A stretch of 64,000 bases of DNA from contig CM077644.1 of the NCBI GenBank assembly GCA_039707465.1, positions 196,885,962-196,949,961 on the forward strand, given 5' to 3'. This document shows, piece after piece, positions 23,591 through 35,936 of the stretch. Source of the stretch: Rhabdophis nuchalis. Lineage: Eukaryota; Chordata; Lepidosauria; Squamata; Natricidae. Both the position numbers and the translations under genes were made by a program. A model generated the notes under the pieces. That model saw only the letters and a program-made list of their open reading frames with translations, had not been told where the DNA came from and searched no databases. Each line of letters begins with the position of its first letter. The first letter of the stretch is position 1.

Positions 23591-23788
23591 GAAGGTGTAT
23601 ATGAGCCACCTTTGACGTGCAATAAAGCAAAAATAAAGAAGTTCATTGATGAACCAATGCAAGTACCACAGTGGTCCTGTCATGGCCAATCAATAGAGAG
23701 ATGTGTGAAACAGGTCACAGAGGCAGCAAGCAGAGTGTATACACATGAGAAACATGAGGGTTATATCGGAGGCCAAGAAGCAACTTGA
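23588..23788 (+). pseudogene. Decayed coding fragment of unnamed family (CHGQ..ER..VTEA motif)
   Basis: A + strand frame is open for 66 codons to TGA at 23786-23788. It contains YEPPLT, an intervening spacer, then PQWSCHGQSIERCVKQVTEA followed by a KHEGYI stretch. After the stop the same frame gives RLMSKNKS. The arrangement EPP..., cysteine-histidine-X-glutamine, ER-X-VK-X-VTEA, and a GYI/GFI segment followed by a basic tail resembles the C-terminus of a family of predicted proteins I remember from many animal genomes, usually multicopy and probably transposon-encoded. I cannot name the family or its function. Upstream sequence has stops in this frame, so it is a dead fragment. It sits right after a dispersed repeat, which supports a mobile origin. 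Confidence 0.45.
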
Positions 23789-23789
23789 C

Positions 23790-24187
23790 GACTGATGTCA
23801 AAGAACAAATCAAAACAAGACTAGATGAAACTTGCTTCAACATTTTGAAACTCAGATAATTGCATTCTGATGTTAGTTTAGGACTGCATGGACTATTTTT
23901 TGCTTAGCTAGATAAGATTCATGCAGAAAAAAAACTTTTTGTAAAAAGGTGTAATTTTGAGACGATAAAGTTAACAGTATATGATCAGACATGGATTTAC
24001 CATACAAGGATAAACATTGTGCTATTGCAAAAATAACAGCAGTTTTGAATTCTTGATGTAAGAACACATATTTTATTACCCCTCACTGAAAACATTGCAA
24101 AAATTAATTTTCACCCCATTAAATGGCATGCCTTAATGCTTAGTTGTATTTCTTATCCTCTGTCTGACTAAATTATGTTCTCAAGGT
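23790..24187. other. Intergenic, nothing recognised
   Basis: AT-rich DNA between the decayed coding fragment and an old LINE. No element ends are seen. Confidence 0.4.
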
Positions 24188-24373
24188 CTTGTCCCAAAGG
24201 CTGAAAATTATAAAAATCTGGGTAGAGATGAACAGACTCGGGGTCAACCCTAGCAACACCAAGTGGCTGGGGATCATCAGGTTTTGGCCCTTAACAAAGT
24301 GTACATTTTGGATCAAGAAGCATTTCTCACTATCACTCATGGCTTGCTCAGCTTGTTTTTGGACAATTGCATT
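24188..24373 (+). mobile_element. L2-group LINE fragment, 5' part interrupted by a hAT
   Basis: The + strand frame reads EMNRLGVNPSNTKWLGI, the decayed counterpart of the GRNGLRLNPTKTEWLWF block of the young L2 copies. The LINE is cut at 24373 by the hAT element and continues at 24804. Confidence 0.65.
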
Positions 24374-24803
24374 CAGTGGTGGGATTAAAAAATTGTTACT
24401 ACCAGTTCTGTGGGCATGGCATGGCTTGGGGTGTGGCTTGGTGGGCGTGGTTTCATGGCTGTGGCAGGGGAAGGATACTGCAAAATTCCCATTCCTTCCC
24501 CACTCCTGGGGGAAGGATACTGCAAATCCCTGTTCCCACCCCACTCCTGGGGGAAGGATACTGTAAAATCTCCATTTCCACTCCACTCCAGGGCAAGGAT
24601 ACTGTAAAATCCCCATTCCCTCCCAACCCCATTAACCTGCTTTCCAGCAGGGCAGCAGAAGAAAACCCAGCCAATCAGCTGCGATGCCGATCAGGTGGGA
24701 CTCGGGAGGCAGAAAATAGATGGTAGCCAGCCAGAGGTGGTAGTTGCCGGTTTTCCGCTACCAGTTCACCAGAACAGTCAGAACTGGCTGAATTCCACTT
24801 CTG
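24374..24803. mobile_element. hAT-like non-autonomous element, CAGTGGTGGG family
   Basis: The left end is CAGTGGTGGGATTAAAAAAT and the right end GGCTGAATTCCACTTCTG, imperfect inverted repeats. Flanks AATTGCAT (24365-24372) and AATTGCAG (24804-24811) make a 7/8 duplication, with one extra T before the left end. The interior has a three-fold imperfect repeat of GGGGAAGGATACTG-type units (24475-24610). The overlapping open frames there come from that repeat and are not genes. Confidence 0.8.
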
Positions 24804-25345
24804 AATTGCAGTGCTTTATATCTGGTTCTATCCTTAGAGATCATGTCGAAGCTATAGTTGATCCTGAATGTAGCAGCACAAGCAATGATGGGGAAGACTC
24901 ACTATACACATATAGCAGGCATGCTATTAGAACTTCCAACTTCAGTTGGATTCTGAAGACAATTTAAGGTGCTGGATGTTATAAAACCATACATGGCATA
25001 GGATCTCGCTCTTTGGGAAACTATCCATCTCCCATAATGTGTGCTGTAACAAAGTTGGCTTGCTTTCAGTGCCAACAGTTAATAGGTGTGATTTTGTGCA
25101 ATCTCATGCCCATTGAAGCAGAGCCATGAAGCTATAGTGGTAGGGTTGTTTTTTTTTTAAAATAAAACCAAAACCCTAGTACTGGCCTTTAAATGAAGTG
25201 TTGCTGCACAAAACCTATCACTGGGTACTGTGGAACCTGCTACCCTTGGAGAATCTCTATGGAGCTGCTCTTTGCAGCTTATAAGAGATTTAGTTCTCAT
25301 CCAAAACGTGTTATACATGCTTTTTCTGTTATGCTTTTAAATGTG
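24804..25345 (+). mobile_element. L2-group LINE fragment, 3' part after the hAT
   Basis: Sequence corresponding to the L2 C-terminal region. TTAAGGTGCTGGATGTTATA stands where young copies have the FKVL..IFKALHG block, and GTGGAACCTGCTACCCTTGG where they have the ALWNDLPP block. Several frames are needed, so the copy is old. It continues the fragment ending at 24373. Confidence 0.65.
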
Positions 25346-25444
25346 TTTGCTTGAGTTAATAATAAAATTTAAAATCTCGTTATTCAACTCAAATGCTCAT
25401 TGTCTATGAAGCCAGAAGAACCAATTGCCTAGGCATCTGATCAT

Positions 25445-26700
25445 TTTCCTAGTTTAATCTTTTTTTTTAAATAACTTCAGAAACTTCCTGTATTGTTATA
25501 GCTCCATTTATATTTTGTCTCTGTTCTGCCGTAATCCTCAGTAATTTTTGTTTCTTTAGATATTCATCTATTTTCTCTAGAGGAATGTCATTTCCTTTAT
25601 ATAAAATAGAGTAATATTGATGAAATACATTTTGTATGGCTGCATTGTCCATTAATACAGCATTTCCCTCTTGTAATTTCAGTATAATTTATTTTCCCTT
25701 TATTTTCATAATTTATATCCTAGCCACTTCCCTGGTAAATTTGAAGCTCTCTTTTTTTTCCTTTACATAATTCATTGTCATTTCATTTATCTTACTGTTA
25801 ACATACTATAGATAATTGCCATTGCAGAAGTTTAATTTGTTGAGAGATACTTGCCATCTGTGGAGAATTCTTTAGGTCTTATTTTCTTTTTATTTCATTC
25901 AAAATAGCATGTTTTCTCTTGACACTTCCTTTTAAATTCATTCTTGTATTGTATAAAGTGACCTCAAATAAAAGATTTACTTGCATCCCAAACCATTCTT
26001 AAGTCAAAGCTTTTATCCAAACTATTTTCAAAAATTCTTTTAGCTTTGCCTCTTCAGTATTGCCTCTTTCCCTAGCAACAGTTTGTTAGTCTTCATCTAG
26101 AAGAATTCGATTTTCTTTTATAAATCAACTCATACAACTATGAGCTGAACACAATCTTTGTAATATCTCTATTTTAAAATTTTAGTGGCCAAATTATTGA
26201 AGTCCAAAGCATATATTCTTGAAAAGATTTATGCCTTTCAGAAAGGTAAGCAATTTAATTTTCTTAAGTTGTCATTTTTTGTCTTGATGTTTCAACCACC
26301 CTAAATTGTCCATTAGATTAAAAAAAAAACCTGTTGATAATTTGCCTTGAGTAATACTAATATTTTGTAGAGAGGTTCTATTCAGTTGAAGGGAGATTAC
26401 ATCATTCCAATTCCTCATCAAACCACCAATTTTCATAAGAAAAAAATATTAATATAGTCATAAATTGTTTATAAAACTCTGCTTTGCCCTCATTTGGGAC
26501 ATACATTCCCAGTATCAAAGTCTTAATCCCACACAAATTAACTTCCACACCTATAAATCTACCATAGTCATCAGTCAATACTTCTGGTTTTAGTTGGGGA
26601 TTTATGCACAAAATTCCATATTTTTTTGTTTATTTCCTTTCTTCTTTTGTTGCTACAGAAATAAATTCTTCACCGAATTTTTATCGATCAAACATTTTAC
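25445..26700 (-). mobile_element. L1-clade LINE fragment, antisense, decayed
   Basis: On the minus strand, 26402-26611 reads NPQLKPEVLTDDYGRFIGVE and then ILGMYVPNEGKAEFYKQF, the central part of an L1 endonuclease domain (the residues after GD/GR and the Y.PN motif). At 25467-25652 the frame reads VFHQYYSILYKGNDIPLEKI and then LRITAEQRQNINGAITIQEV, the L1 linker just before the reverse transcriptase. Order and spacing agree with one ORF2 remnant. Many stops and frame changes lie between the parts, so it is dead. The reverse-transcriptase core is not recognisable in the flanking sequence. Confidence 0.8.
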
Positions 26701-28794
26701 ATCCTTTTTGTAATATTTACAATTAAGTATAGTTGTCTTTGTCCTCCTTCTTCACCCAGAGTTTCTGATGCCAGTCTGCTACCCTCTGAAATAACTTGAA
26801 TTCTCTTTTAAATAAATATGATGAAAATCACAAAAAGATTGATTGCCATATAGTCTCGTGAATCCTAATGAGATCCTTGATAGGCAACTACAGGCAGGGG
26901 TTGTCTGCCTTGCATAATTTACTGACTTGCCCTTGGTCATCATTGAAATCCTGCCACTTGTTATCAAGGCACTCCTCAGAAAGACTTCCATGGCTGACTT
27001 CTTAGCATTTTTATTGCAGGTGCCAAGGGATGCACTATTGTCCTACTCCCAGAGTAAAATATTCCATTTAAATCTACGGTAACCATGGGGCAACAGCGAA
27101 GTACTTCCTTAGATAGTTGGGTAGAGAATGAACGACACTTTTCTTTCATTTCTCTCTCTTAGCCATCCTCTTGCACATATTTTCTGAACGAATTACAAAG
27201 CAGTTATTCTCCATTGCTAGCCAGCGACAGCTTTTCCAAACCATCAATTGAAATCAATCTTATTTTTATTTCCTGACATTTTCAATACAAGAATGTATGT
27301 GAACTAGGGGTGGTTAGAACTAAGCTTCCCTTCTTACAAACTACTTAAAGGCAAACTTTACCATCATCATTCAAATAAGGGAAATAGGGGGGGGGGATTC
27401 AACAGTGAGTCTTTCCCGCCCCCCACTCCTTCCTTTCCTCCGTTTTCCTTTTCTCCTTTCCTTACACAGCTCAAATGTTTTTGGAAAGAAGCCTAATCCA
27501 TGCTGTGAAATAATATGGGAACTTCAGAAAGACCTTGATCATGATTTTTATGGGCCATTTTTGGGAAGCATAAACACACATCATCTCTCTAAAAGAAACA
27601 ACTATTCTACAATGGTGCCTGCTTTTAGCAAATCACCACAGGCAGTATATTTTAAAGTATCCTCTGTTCGCGGGGCCTGGGATGCCAGATTTGCTTCTGT
27701 CCAAACATCACAGCCACTGCAAACTCTTTACATGTTTCCCAAGCACGTTTCCTTGGAATCCAGTCCAAGGTTGCATTGTCTGTGAAACAAAGAGGAGCCC
27801 CTTAATAATGGGATAACATTTAACTGTCCTAGTCACGTAGAAGGAGCCAAGTGTAGGGACTCCTAGCAGATCTCAGGGGATGCTCTGTGCGATTGTCACT
27901 TTTGTGAGAAAGTCCAATCTACCATTTTTGCTATGGCAAACTTTAGAACATAATGCTACAAGTAGGCTGCGGTGTGAATAACGATCCAACCCCCAGGTCT
28001 TACGGATGCTGATTGTTTTTTGAACTTTCTGCTAGTTTCCTTCTTCAGCCACCACCATCAGTCCTTTGATGGAATACTTTGATTAGGACTCTGTGCAGTC
28101 AATTGTAAGATCATTTCAAAGTGGCAGAAGTGGCTCTCCTGCTCATGAAATACATGCAGGATGTATGGCTCACATATCTCCCAAAGCAGCGCAGTGGATT
28201 GTTTGTTTTGGGCTTCGCATGTTTATCCATCTACAGTGGTTTGTAAATCATTGTTTCCTGTGGTGCAGTCGTATATCACATGAAACTAAAAATAAGCAAA
28301 CCAAGCTAGCGTGATTTGTGAAGCATCGGAGGGCAATTTCAGACTTCCTTCGTTGCTTCTCTAACGAAGCTGCATCAAATACCATACCTGATCCATTGCT
28401 CCATTTGTCTGAAATTTAGCACTGGCTTCACAAAAGTGGGTAGCTGAAAATGAAGCGTATTTCAGAAAAGTTTAAACTATGTGGCCTAGTGAAATAATTC
28501 ACTCATTTAAACCTGTCATTCCAATGACAGATATTACATATGGCATCTTGAAGATAATCAGATTGACTTTTCTAAATCAGCATAAATGGCTTTTCTAATC
28601 TGCATTGGTGATCTTCTCCCTCTCATACTCCGATATCTCCAAGATTTCTTGAGATACTGTTTAGATTCTTTTGTTTTGTCTTGATTTGAACTAAAACAAT
28701 TGATTGAAAATAGGGATTCATTCATCATCGCACAACTCTGTATCATTGTTAAACTGTTCTTAGTAACATGTTAGCAGAAATAGCACTTAGCTAT
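26701..28794. other. Intergenic, including a less AT-rich patch
   Basis: No gene or repeat is named here. The stretch 27390-28350 is richer in G+C than its surroundings, and includes a 126-codon + strand frame at 27405-27785. That frame has no family features and begins in a pyrimidine-rich tract, so I do not call it a gene. An unrecognised conserved non-coding element is possible. Confidence 0.4.
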
Positions 28795-28995
28795 TGCTCC
28801 ATAGTGCTTTTAGAGCACTCTCTAAGCAGTTTACAGAATCAACATATTACCCTCAACAATCTGGGTCATCATTTTACTGACCTTGGAAGCACGGAAGGCT
28901 GAATCAGCCTTGAGCCCCTGAGGATTGAACTCCTGGCAGTGGGCAAAGTCAGATTGCAACACTGCATTCTAACCATTGTACCACAACTCTCTGTC
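28795..28995 (-). mobile_element. tRNA-headed SINE, antisense
   Basis: On the minus strand the 5' part reads GTGGTACAATGGTTAGAATG (A-box-like), then GAGTTCAATCCTCAG (B-box-like). It is followed by a body with CAAGGCTGATTCAGCCTTCC and a tail with TGTAAACTGCTTAGAGAG. This is an old tRNA-derived SINE, about 200 bp. The parental tRNA is not identified. Confidence 0.65.
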
Positions 28996-29559
28996 TTACA
29001 GCTTTGGGTCAACAAATTTGGAACATCCAAACTAAATATGACATAAGTACAGGGTATTCTGCAGCACTAGATTATCTTCTTTTTCTCTGTGTGACTTACA
29101 AAAAGTCAACATTGCTTGAGCACAGCTGACTTTTCGTTAAACAGAGCTGCAGTGTCCTGGGATATAAATGTAGGCCTTTCTGTTGTAGCTTTCTTGGGTA
29201 CCTAACTTTGCCTGCATCTCCAGGGATAATCAATATAAAGTGGTTTGCAAAAAAGCTGTTTTCCTGGCATAAAAACAATCTGTCCCTGAGCCTTTGGGTG
29301 TTACTAAGTATTATTCTAAGTGCTCATCTGCTGAACTGATCTCCAAGGATTGTGACAAAATCTGGAATAAGCTGATAATTATCATTTCTTTAGGAATAGC
29401 AATAAGGCAATTCTTCTAGGATAAATGCTAATATATAGTATCTCAAATATTGTGTACATTATATATTTAATTATATAAACTAAAAATTTGCATTTGAATA
29501 ATAAATTTGCCTAGCTTTACAGTTTAAAGTGTTTGGATGGATACAAAGATTTTACTATC
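28996..29559. other. Intergenic, nothing recognised
   Basis: AT-rich sequence between a SINE and a CR1 remnant. No element or gene is seen. Confidence 0.4.
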
Positions 29560-29725
29560 AGAATATAGAATAACAGAGTTGGAAGAGACCTTGAAGGTGT
29601 TCTACCCCAACCCTCGGCTCAAGCAGGAGCCCATTCCAGACAAATCTCTGTTCAATCTCTTTTTTAAAACCTCCAGTAATGGAGTGCTCACAACTTCTGG
29701 AGGCAAGCTGTTCCATGATTAATTG
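29560..29725 (-). mobile_element. CR1 LINE 3' fragment, antisense
   Basis: The + strand reads AGAATAACAGAGTTGGAAGA, then CCTTGAAGGTGTTCTACCCC, and later GGAGGCAAGCTGTTCCATGA, the well-known reverse complement of the CR1 3' region. The short + strand frame across it is not a gene. Confidence 0.8.
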
Positions 29726-32563
29726 TAATTATTTAGTTATTAAATAATATGTTTACTTGTGGTGGCTTAATTTACATTTGTGGTTCTTTTTAGAGCCTTA
29801 CTTAATTTTCTAATATAGGTGTTCTCTGGTGCTGTGGATCTAGTTTTTTCAAGATTTTATTTTAACAGCTTTTTCTTTAAAGAAAGTTTAACATTCGAAC
29901 ATCTGATATAGTCTGAAGTACAGAAATGTTCACAGAGAAGTCATACTGAGTTCATTAGACTGGATTCAAAGTAAGTTCATTTAGGACTACAAATCTAATT
30001 CCATAACTTCAGTTGTCTTGTTTCATGTCATGTGGAAAATGAGGTAAAAGTACTTGGAATTAACAGATTGTAGCCTCAATTGTCTTGGACAAACATTTCT
30101 ATTGGGGTTTTTTTAATTGCAGCTTTGTCAAAGCACATGTAGTTTATGCAAATTGAATAAGCAACGTAAATTGCAAGTACCTGTACAGTATATTCCTATT
30201 CTTGAATATAAGGTGTATGAAAAAGAATAGAGTTAGATCACCACTACCCTTGTAATGCCACAGAATACTGAAATTTCTGTCGTGTTGGTTAGTCTCATTG
30301 ATGTATCTCAGTTTAATAAAAAAATGAAATCAATCTTCCTCAAATTTTTCATTGACATGCAATTGGGTTTTTTAAATATTTTATTAGAGATGCTGGGGAG
30401 GCATTAGTTTAGAAGGAAGAGAAGACTGAAGGCTTAAAACACAAAGGAGAAAAAGTTAATTTAAAGTGATGTTTGGTAAAAATTCCCCTTTGAGATCCTG
30501 TTGTGTAATTGAACAGATTAAGATAACTGACAGTAACTTCACAGTGTGTCTAAGTGGAGGTCTCTATGGGTCAGCTCTCGGATCCTGTGCCGACACGTTA
30601 AACAAGTTTGTCAATTTTCCATCAGATTGATTTTTCTCACAGGTCTGGAAGGCTTGTTTCATTTCATCTTATTTCCACCGGGGTTCTTAACATTGCAAAC
30701 TGGCATTTACTTTTTCTCAAAGTGTGAAGAATGATTTTTAGCTTAGTGTAGCAATCAAGGCACCAAGGCCCTCTGTTTCCTGTGTTGCCCATTTTATTCA
30801 TTGGAGGCTGTTTTTTTTGGGAGGGGAGGTTTGAAGTATCCCCCCACTAAAGAGGATTTAAATTTGTGGAGCAGATTAGTAAGACTTGTACTCCCATTGT
30901 ACTTTGGGAAACAATTTATATTGTAATTTTTAAGGTGGTGTTTTATGAAAAGAAAAGCTAGTGCTCTTTTCCCATTTCAATCTTGTTGAAGAATTGCATG
31001 ACAAACTACGGTGCCCCTAAAGGTCACATAAAGCCATATTAAATCTATTTTCATGTCATGGTGAAATGACCCCAGTCCTCCAAGAGTTGTCAAAGAAAAT
31101 TATATGCATGGATAAATGAAAAAAAAAAGTACCTTTTAATGATCAAATGTTAGGCATCAGAAGAGGTATATCAATTGTGTGGCAGTTAGCAGAGCTTACC
31201 TGGAAGATATGTCTGTCAAACTCCTAACCCACTTCTTAGCCAATGAGCTGGCAATCATAAAAAGATGAGGGATTACCATAACGTTAATAAAAGTGTAAGT
31301 TTTGGTGAACTACTTTGGAAAGGATTGGTGACAAGTGAATGACATAATAAATAATTGATTAAACTTTTATAACTATATTAAGTACTGTGCAAAGATTAGT
31401 AACCAAGTTAGCTTCTGCTTACATGCAAAATATTGAAAGGAATGTGAATTATAAAGTATATAGATGCAGATTTTGGCCCACATACATTTTGAAAAAAACA
31501 AAAACAACATATATTTCTGGATTTATTTTATTTTTAGATGATTTTTAAATAGTTAATGAAGCAGCTCTATTTTTCCTGTTCCACATTGCTTTCTGACCTG
31601 TTGCTTAGTTTGAACTCTGCAACTGAAAAAATGAACTAAAACTAAAAATTTAAAACAATGAAGAATTAAAAAAATTAAACCAGTTTCCCATGTGTTTATG
31701 TGTAAAATCAGATCAACGTTACATTTACACATATTTTATATTAATACAAGCATCCTTTGAAATGTGTACTAATGTAGAAAGGGAAATGTGTTGCCGTATA
31801 AAAGATCTAAAAAGTACAATAATCATGAACATAACTTAATTCTTACGAATAGCATATTATTAAATATAGATGATTGCATCTGCATTCTTGCATTTGAGCT
31901 TCTGAAGCTAGCGAACTCATAAAATAATGCTTTTGAAGTAAAAATTGCATTAGCCAAAACATATATTTTCAAGACCACAAATTAGGTTATTACTTAGTAC
32001 AAGGAAATGGAAATTGGAAATCAGTTAAATGGTTGAGTGGAAATTGAATTTTAATCTCTTAACAGGATTTTTCCCATTACAATGTACTTCCTTCTCAGTA
32101 ATGACTATTGTTTATTCTTCTGCAATATTTACTAGCATTATTCTTTTTAAAAAATTCATCTGTAAGGACATAGCATGGACTATGTAATATAGACTGATTA
32201 ACAGAAGTATCTCAGACTCTTATTATAATTTCTTCTTTGTTTTGCTGAATTCCTTACAATCTCATATTTGTAATCAAAACTAGTTCCCAATCTTCTCCCC
32301 AGTCTTGGTCCAGTCATGGGACCGGATTCTGGTAGAATGATAGATTTGGATTTGAAATCTGAAGAAAGTATTTCAACACTCCCTGAAAACATTACATATC
32401 GGCCTGGCATAATATTGCACATAGTCACTTGCCAGTGAAAATTGTAAGACGTCTTTAGGATAAGAATGAATAAAATGTTCTGAGTTCTGAGTTCAAAACA
32501 GGTTGTCTTAGAGATGTATCAAGTCTGAAACATCCTTAATTCAAGCTCAGAAAGAGTATAGTA
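29726..32563. other. Intergenic, nothing recognised
   Basis: AT-rich DNA without a recognised repeat family or exon. All reading frames are short. Confidence 0.5.
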
Positions 32564-32844
32564 CTCTGATGACAAACCTATGGCATGCGGGCCACAGGTG
32601 GTACACAGAGCCCTCTCTGTGGGCACGCGAGCTGTTGCAGAGGTGTGGGCGGAGCACAGGGGGTCCCACATGCATGTGTGTGGGAGAGTGCAGGGGTCAT
32701 GTGTGCATATGCAGGGGATGGGGTGCACATGGAATGTTGTGTGCCCATGCATGGGGGGGTCACGTGGGGGGTCATGCATACATTGCATTATGGATGCGTG
32801 TGCATGCTTTTGGCATGTGATAACAAAAAGGTTAGCCATCACTG
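32564..32844. mobile_element. hAT-like non-autonomous element, ATGGCRAACCTATG family
   Basis: The left end CTCTGATGACAAACCTATGG and the right end AAAGGTTAGCCATCACTG are inverted. Flanks GTATAGTA (32556-32563) and GTATAATA (32845-32852) match at 7 of 8 bases. The interior is G+T rich and produces several overlapping spurious frames on both strands. A second member is at 46222-46775. Confidence 0.85.
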
Positions 32845-34437
32845 GTATAATACATTTTAAAACATGATCTTGTTCAGAATATTACCGCAATAATTAAAAC
32901 AACCCATTTCACACTCAAAACAGCTGCTTGGAACTTGAAATGGAGCCTTTCAAAATGAATCCGATTTTGAATTTAAAGCGACTTTCCAATGGGCAGTATA
33001 TGCTGAACCTACTTTTTTACTGCTGCTTTCTCTGACCAGCTCCAACCTGATAAACCTCCTGCGTGACCCCTGAAAGTGAAGAGAAGCCTTATGATGCATT
33101 CCATCTAGCCCAAGCCCACAATCCAATCAAAGACCATTCCCCAGCAGACCAAGAGTTCAGTGGCCTATCATTAAGACCAGTGACTGGCAATGGAACAGCT
33201 TTCCCATTCCTCACTGACTGACCTTTTGCAGCTTCTCCTGAACTTTTTCCAGCGTCAGATTTCCTGACCACAAGGAAAACAACCCATTTCAGCTATTGAA
33301 CTAAAGGCCACATTATAATATTTTCATGATTTATTTTACATTTCTGGCTTGAATATACTGTACAGTACAACACAGAGAAGCATACATTGACCACATGAAC
33401 TGGATAGAATTTGTCTGACTAGTTTGTGGCTTAAAGTATCATGTCACAAAGATACAATGGAAGTGGAATTGCTGGTACAGAATTAAAAGTTATCTGAAGA
33501 AAGTCTTGCTCTTTTGGCACAAACATGTTCCTAATGCTTACAAATTTACAAATGCTAAAGCTAATCTAATGTTGGAATGAAATTCTATATTAATGGGAAA
33601 TGGGAATTTCTTCCACCTTAAAGGGAAACATCTTCCCAGGGCAAATAGCAGCTGGAAAAGTAATATTCACCTGGACTATTGTAATATAGGGCAACAGATC
33701 TAAACTTTTCCAGCCAACAACCTTAGGTGAGTGAGAAGGTACAGTGCACTGGATATGCATTAAATAAAACCAATAAAGTAATCTTGTGACCTTGAGAAAG
33801 CAGTCTTCAGGGTCAAGAAATCTCCGAAAAGAGGACTAAAGGCTTTTGACAAAGACATCGGTTAAGCTTGGACTCCCAATACCTCCAACCTGTTAAAAGC
33901 CAGTAACAAAACAGAGGTGGACAACCTGCAATTCCAGGTCTTCCTTGGCACTTTATTTGTACTGTAGTTCCTAAAGAACACCAAATTTATGCCATTAAAG
34001 TTCTGGAGAAAAATGGTTGATTTCCATTTCTGTTTGGCTGTATGGTGACTTTAAAGATGGAAAGAGATATTTTGCCTTGGAATGACCTTCCACTCCTATT
34101 CTGATCTTTAAACAATCCCAGCACTAAAAATCAGGTGAAAATGAATCAAACATCTCCTTCCAGTGACATCACATAATGTCATTGTCGGCATCTTTCAGCT
34201 TTGACCTGTTTTAAAAATTCAGTGATGGAGATTCATGATTTTTTATAAAAAGAAGCTGATTCACATTCAATCCCAGCATCAGAAGCTGCTAGAGTGGCCT
34301 AGAAGGAGATGTTGAGGTATTGTCAAAATAGATTGACCTCTATGTGAAATAAGACAGTCATTATCCCATTTGAATTGCTGATGTTGGTGTTTACAAAAAG
34401 GTGCCTGAAAATGGGCAATTAAATTATTTGATAGGAA
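32845..34437. other. Intergenic, nothing recognised
   Basis: No element ends or exons are recognised. The region at 33000-33290 is slightly richer in G+C and gives a 60-codon minus frame without family features. Confidence 0.45.
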
Positions 34438-34546
34438 ATGTGTGTGTGTGTATACACATAATACAATAACATGCATGCATACATACACACACAAACACAT
34501 ACATAAACACATATACACATACATAAACACACACACACACACACAC
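34438..34546. repeat. Mixed (TG)n/(CA)n microsatellite
   Basis: (GT)6 near 34439, then CA/CATA-rich sequence ending in a (CA)n run at 34524-34546. It is the target into which the next hAT element inserted. Cysteine/valine-rich frames here are repeat artefacts. Confidence 0.9.
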
Positions 34547-34837
34547 CAGTGGTGGGTTGCAGGCGGAGTACTGGGTACCACTCTGGTATGGTGCTCCAGA
34601 GGGCCCACCCGCCCGCTTGCACTCTTTACCGGTCTTTAAAGTCTTCCGTGCTTCCATGCACATGCACGGTGTGTACAGCGTCTGCACGATGCTTCGCCAA
34701 GCAGCTGGAGCATTGCGGAAGCTAGCGGTGGCATCGCTGAACGGTAAGATACATGCACGTGCTGCATGTATCCATATAGATGACGCCGGGCCCGTTCCAA
34801 CCATACCGGTTGGAATGGGATCCGGAACCTACCACTG
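34547..34837. mobile_element. hAT-like non-autonomous element, CAGTGGTGGG family
   Basis: Left end CAGTGGTGGGTTGCAGGCGG, right end CCGGAACCTACCACTG. Flanks ACACACAC (34539-34546) and ACACACGC (34838-34845) form a 7/8 target duplication inside a CA repeat. GC-rich, non-coding interior. Confidence 0.85.
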
Positions 34838-35640
34838 ACACACGCACATATAGGCAGCAACTGTTATGAAGGCCAAAAACAGCATTATCTCATTTTTTTC
34901 CACTCTTTCAATTTACATCCACTTTTAAATTCTAGACATGTAAAAATAAAACAAACAAGAAAAAGAACTATTCAGTAACCAAACTCTGAACATGTTAATT
35001 AACCTCAATCAAAACACTGTCTTAACTGGTGGGTGGGGTCTCTTTCTGCAGATCTGATGCTAAATGTATTTATATTGGAATAAGCAAATAAGCACAGTAC
35101 ACTGTACTCATATCTAGGATTACTATATTCTAATTACTGCTTTTCAAAGACTTTGTGGACATATTTTAAAGAATATCTGCTTTAGACCTTGCTTTTTAAA
35201 GATTCACAAAATATGATACCACATTGTTTAGAATGTGGGGGGACGGGACACAAAGGGTATTAATCTTTCCTTAAGAAAACTAATTGAGATGTGCTTCCAC
35301 AAACTAAAGTAAACTGATTCTATATTTCTGGACTTTTAATTTGACCTTATTATAGCCAACAGAATGCCCAAGTCTAGAGAAATAAAAAGTATCTGCATTA
35401 ATTTTTCACCATTTGTCACATAATATATTGTGTTAGGTTATTTTAATATTTCTACTGTCAGCAGGCTTTTGTCAACTTGATTCATAATATTAATATTTCC
35501 CCTTCCCTATATAGTCTCTGAATATGCTTTTTATTATTTTGCTTTTTAGTATAACATGATAAAGAGGTTGATTTGTGAGAGGGTGTGGCTTCTCACTGAA
35601 TATTGAAATATTGTATTTAAATGGCAGGAATAGTTTCTAT
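34838..35640. other. Intergenic, nothing recognised
   Basis: AT-rich sequence, ending at a CT-rich low-complexity stretch (35641-35700). Confidence 0.45.
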
Positions 35641-35718
35641 TATTTTCCCCTTCCCTCCTTCCCTCCCTCTCTCTCTGTGTGTGTCTCTCTCTCTCCATAC
35701 CCATATGTGCATCCTTAT

Positions 35719-35896
35719 CAGTGGTGGGTTTCTGCAGGCTCGCACCTACAGAGCCGGTTGGTGAGCCGGTTGGTGAAATTTAGAGAACCGGTGAGAGGGG
35801 GTTCCACTGGCGTACCTGGAAGTAAATCTGGCCCGCCGCTGCCAGTGACCCAACGGGAAGGAAAGGGAAGGAAGGAAGGAAGGAAGGAAGGAAGGA

Positions 35897-35936
<40 letters not shown>

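Noticed and set aside
24367..24726. 119-codon + strand frame with repeated GEGYCK-like words
   Set aside because: The repetition is the internal 30-50 bp tandem repeat of a hAT element.
27405..27785. 126-codon + strand frame considered as a gene
   Set aside because: No start context, no recognised domain, and its N-terminal part comes from a pyrimidine-rich tract. No splice sites in a convincing arrangement were seen.
34279..34860. Several overlapping frames of 60-126 codons
   Set aside because: They read through TG/CA microsatellites and a hAT element. Cysteine/valine and threonine/histidine alternation betrays the repeat.
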